5,590 bases of DNA, from assembly GCA_007118525.1 (NCBI GenBank), contig SKRK01000350.1, positions 1-5,590 of the forward strand. Direction: 5' to 3'. The first letter of the stretch is position 1. Each line of letters starts with the position of its first letter. The DNA comes from Balneolaceae bacterium. GTDB taxonomy: Bacteria > Bacteroidota > Rhodothermia > Balneolales > Balneolaceae. Below, one piece after another: positions 5,393 to 5,590 of this stretch. The notes under the pieces are model-generated. The model ran no database searches and had not been told where the DNA came from. It saw nothing but the letters and a program-made list of their open reading frames with translations. A program made the position numbers and the translations under genes.

Positions 5393-5590
5393 CTAAAAAG
5401 GAACCACTGCCCTAACCCTGTAGTAGAGATCATAATCTACATTCGTAAATAGCTCCTGCGCCGGCTGGGCAATTCCAAGCGCATGGGCGAAACTGATTCC
5501 AAACAGGCTGATCTCGTTCTTTAATTCAGCACCTGCACCCCATCGCTGCTCTGTTCCGGTGGAACCGTCATCAAACCGGGCATTCCAAAC
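5393..5590 (-). CDS. C-terminal fragment of a probable outer-membrane beta-barrel protein
   Basis: An open frame of 65 codons plus a TAG stop enters from the right edge; its start lies outside the window. It has alternating polar/hydrophobic strands such as RWGAGAELKNEISLFGISFAH (split here at 16-29 and 30-36) and ends LYYRVRAVVPF. A final strand with aromatic residues and a C-terminal Phe is the classic signal recognised by the BAM machinery in outer-membrane beta barrels. The GxGxEL...LFGISFAHALG pattern resembles the last strands of surface-antigen or TolB-like barrel proteins, but 65 residues are too few to name a family. It converges on the LolA-like gene, and its stop codon lies inside the right terminal repeat of the intergenic element. 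Confidence 0.72.
   Translation of the reverse strand, partial: VWNARFDDGSTGTEQRWGAGAELKNEISLFGISFAHALGIAQPAQELFTNVDYDLYYRVRAVVPF

Larger units (their letters stand above)
5147..5396. repeat. Composite intergenic repeat element with 18-base terminal inverted repeats
   Basis: The left end (5147-5164) and right end (5379-5396) are inverted copies matching at 17 of 18 positions. Each is built from a 7-base unit, TTGAGTC in one orientation and GACTCAA in the other. Between them lie a GCAGTTG array, a degenerate CAAATAA-type heptamer tract and a nested 20-base inverted repeat. The element fills nearly all the space between two convergent genes. Its right arm contains the stop codon (5393-5395) of the right-hand gene. 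It encodes no plausible protein. It could be a non-autonomous mobile repeat, a REP/MITE-like element or a convergent-transcription boundary. I see no target-site duplication. Confidence 0.6.

Noticed and set aside
5147..5396. Insertion sequence
   Set aside because: Terminal inverted repeats are present, but the interior encodes no transposase and no target-site duplication was found. It is kept as a repeat element only.

Overview
The window looks like a piece of a Bacteroidota-type genome, most plausibly the Balneolota/Rhodothermota side or a marine Bacteroidota relative. This rests on protein families and layout, not on a marker gene. Starts lack Shine-Dalgarno sequences and sit behind A/T-rich leaders. 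One good match to the Bacteroidota -33/-7 promoter (TTTG, 19 nt, TAAATTCG) is present. The FAD oxidoreductase N-terminus, the RelE/ParE toxin and the LolA-like protein are of types common in that group. Base composition is moderate, with A/T-rich intergenic DNA. The genus cannot be fixed from the sequence.

Left block (1-1258, minus strand). Four tightly packed genes read right to left: a small antitoxin, a RelE/ParE-like toxin, a WbuC-family cupin and the start of an FAD-dependent oxidoreductase that runs off the window. Successive genes overlap by 10, 8 and 4 bases, so they are almost certainly one translationally coupled transcript. A candidate promoter lies just upstream of the antitoxin. 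The toxin-antitoxin pair therefore heads an operon whose downstream genes are enzymes or metal-binding proteins.

Middle block (1357-4298). An M20-family amidohydrolase (minus) and a YqhD-like iron-containing alcohol dehydrogenase (plus) diverge from a 188-base intergenic region. That region holds a 10-base direct repeat and a small palindrome. The dehydrogenase is followed 36 bases later by a YciI-family protein, probably in the same transcript.

Right block (4371-5590). A secreted LolA-like protein of the PF17131 type (plus) converges on the C-terminal end of a probable outer-membrane beta-barrel protein (minus). Between them lies about 250 bases of unusual repeat DNA. It has 18-base imperfect terminal inverted repeats, a seven-copy GCAGTTG heptamer array and a second degenerate heptamer tract. 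A 19-of-20-bp inverted repeat in it encloses two smaller hairpins, giving a possible three-way junction. This element is the most unusual part of the window.

No rRNA, tRNA, CRISPR array, transposase or replication origin was seen. No clear new multi-gene defence or biosynthetic system is visible. The best leads are the repeat element and the coupled toxin-antitoxin/cupin/oxidoreductase operon.
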